The position numbers were made by a program, and so were the translations under genes. Shown one piece after another: positions 62,620 to 64,000 of a stretch of 64,000 nucleotides of DNA; within the stretch, counting starts at the first letter, position 1, and the number at the start of each line of letters is the position of its first letter. This DNA comes from Ceratothoa steindachneri (lineage: Eukaryota; Arthropoda; Malacostraca; Isopoda; Cymothoidae): positions 89,519,865 to 89,583,864 of the forward strand of contig OZ018333.1 in assembly GCA_963969495.1 (NCBI GenBank). The letters run 5' to 3'. A model generated the notes under the pieces. It saw only the letters and a list, made by a program, of their open reading frames with translations. It searched no databases and was not told the DNA's origin.

Positions 62620-64000
62620 CTTGTTAGGAAACTAGAGGCAGAAGAAGAAGGGGTGCCTGGCGAGGTCAAGGCCTAAAAGAAGTGGATACAAGGGGGTGAC
62701 CGGCAGGAGCCTAGTCTTAACATTACAAAAAGTTACACAAATCGTAGCGAGACACGAAGATCGAGGAGGCAGAAAGAAGGGCGGGAGAGGAGGGACACGA
62801 CGAGAGCCAAAACGAGACCGTGCCATCTCGGTGCTGGAGTGGCTCCTTATATAGTCGCTCTAGGGAGTCCAGCCACCCAGGATAAATTGAAATGGGCGTA
62901 ACCCCTCGAGGCTGCATCCGCGCAGTTTCTTCGTGAATTGAGGTAGGGAATATTAAGGGGTGAGATGCAAAAAGAGCGTGTAAGAAGGTCTAGGGAACCT
63001 TCCGAGCATTGTTGAAGGATGTTCAAGGGAAGCTTTCCACGGAGAGTGTTCCATAATGCCCCCATGTTGTTCATGAATAGTCTTGCCTTGTTGAATAGGT
63101 GCAACAAAATCCAAACCACAATGGATTCGGAGGTGAAAATGTTGCCCACTGCTTCAGAGGGCAAGGAGGATCGTGAGGGCACTATTGTTGGACTAGAATC
63201 CTAGGCGGGGTAGTGGAAGCGTCACAAAGCACTTTACGGGGCGAAGCCTTGGGTTGCCAGAAGTCGAACCATTTGGTGCTGATAAAGGGAATAACGGAAC
63301 GAAGAGGGACCGGGCGTGGGCAGGTGGTTTTAAAAAAACACTGTTGTATCCAGATGAAGGGGACTATGATTACGGGAGCCACAAAGTTGAGAAGCCCTGC
63401 CACACGAAGCCATCCTCGTTGGGAGAGCGCGTGTTCATTAAAGACCCTAATAGCAGCTCGAAGTTTACTAGTCATGTCCGAAGAGAGGATCATACTGCGG
63501 TTTCGTAGATAAACTCTGATTCACATGTAGACCAGAGAGCGTGTACGGACGAGGATACACTTGGGTACCTTCACATTCAACGAGGACTCCATTATAATGC
63601 GCAGGCAGCGCCTAACGGCCCTCCTGATGCCTATCAGAAGGATGTCGTACGGCAGGCCCGGACGTTGAAGGAAGCTGCGACCTCAGTTTGCATAATATAT
63701 GGACTTCTAGGGAAGCCCATGGGCAGCCTCGTCAAGAGAAACCTTTCTCCGGCGACTGATATTCCGAAATATCTTCTGGCTCCTGGGTATAAGGGAATAT
63801 GGTAAAAGCCATCTTTAAGGTCAATTTTGGCGGGGTAGTCCTCTGTTCCAGAGTTCGCTAATACGCTGCGAACGGACGGGAGTTTGAAGGAGGGAGGGTA
63901 ATAAAGTTCACTATGCTGTGCATGTAGTAGATAACACGAACTCAGCAATTAGGTTTAGGGACAGGGAAAATTCGATGAACATAGCTAATATTGGTAGAGC
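62620..64000 (-). pseudogene. Retroelement with DIRS/Ty3-like RT and RNase H, copy 2 (inverted, cut by window end)
   Basis: Minus strand, in order: RT from the window edge (SELYYPPSFKLPSVRSVL, IDLKDGFYHIPLYPGARRYF, LTRLPMGFPRSPYIMQTEVA), the linker EHALSQRGWLRVAGLLNFVA and VLCDASTTPPRILV (first RNase H motif). A frame at 63182-62847 carries IVVWILLHLFNKARLFMNNM, LRGKLPLNILQQCSEG and YLNSRRNCADAASRG, the last RNase H motif. About 28 bases that encode the YLDD region in the other copy are deleted near 63640. This copy extends further 3' than copy 1, which stops at 57440. Confidence 0.65.

Overview
The window looks like a piece of a decapod crustacean or similar arthropod nuclear genome. It has spliceosomal exons, no bacterial operon structure, an AT-rich background, and very dense non-LTR retrotransposons (LINEs), Tc1/mariner relics, a short inverted-repeat DNA transposon and simple-sequence tracts. 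The taxon is inferred from the style of these elements; nothing in the window proves it. No tRNA, rRNA, CRISPR array or complete host gene was recognised.

Host gene (2.8-15.9 kb, minus strand). Three short open segments with good splice sites and matching phase (15845-15929, 15563-15709, 2812-2970) read as consecutive exons of an unrecognised acidic protein. The second intron would be 12.6 kb and is packed with LINE debris. Later exons would lie left of the window.

LINE territory (0-51 kb). One GC-rich family, called LINE-A here, dominates, almost always on the minus strand. ORF1 has three CCHC knuckles. ORF2 has an APE endonuclease, a YVDD reverse transcriptase, RNase H and a C-terminal CCHC. 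The best copy (17505-24245) has an unbroken 831-aa ORF1 and an ORF2 spoiled by only one frameshift and one nonsense change. A young 5'-truncated copy (32797-34586) has a perfect 15-bp target duplication. Other copies are internally deleted (10985-13075, 29455-37835), rearranged (43750-51005) or strongly decayed. CR1-like LINEs lie at about 2.0, 3.4-4.8, 34.9-37.8, 40.7 and 41.3-43.1 kb. A second gag-bearing LINE (LINE-B) lies at 10.4-14.7 kb, and pieces of a third (LINE-C) at 26.1 and 28.6 kb. A mariner-like relic (0.4-1.3 kb) and a Tc1 relic (27.4-28.4 kb) are on the plus strand. Two copies of an unnamed DNA transposon (38605-39355 and 41612-42411) have terminal inverted repeats of about 108 bp and perfect 8-bp target duplications.

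Polinton/adintovirus-like territory (52-59.8 kb). A minus-strand gene for a small basic virion-type protein (52303-52830) and a decayed minus-strand structural gene (52835-53455) diverge from a plus-strand protein-primed family B DNA polymerase relic (53509-59075). The polymerase is broken by stops and frameshifts. A 196-bp piece of it is present twice, flanking a 2.5-kb block that carries a separate reverse transcriptase/RNase H retroelement. It also contains a 193-bp GT...AG segment inside a conserved motif that looks like an intron. A second copy of the same retroelement lies inverted at 62.6-64.0 kb, with AT and GT satellites between.
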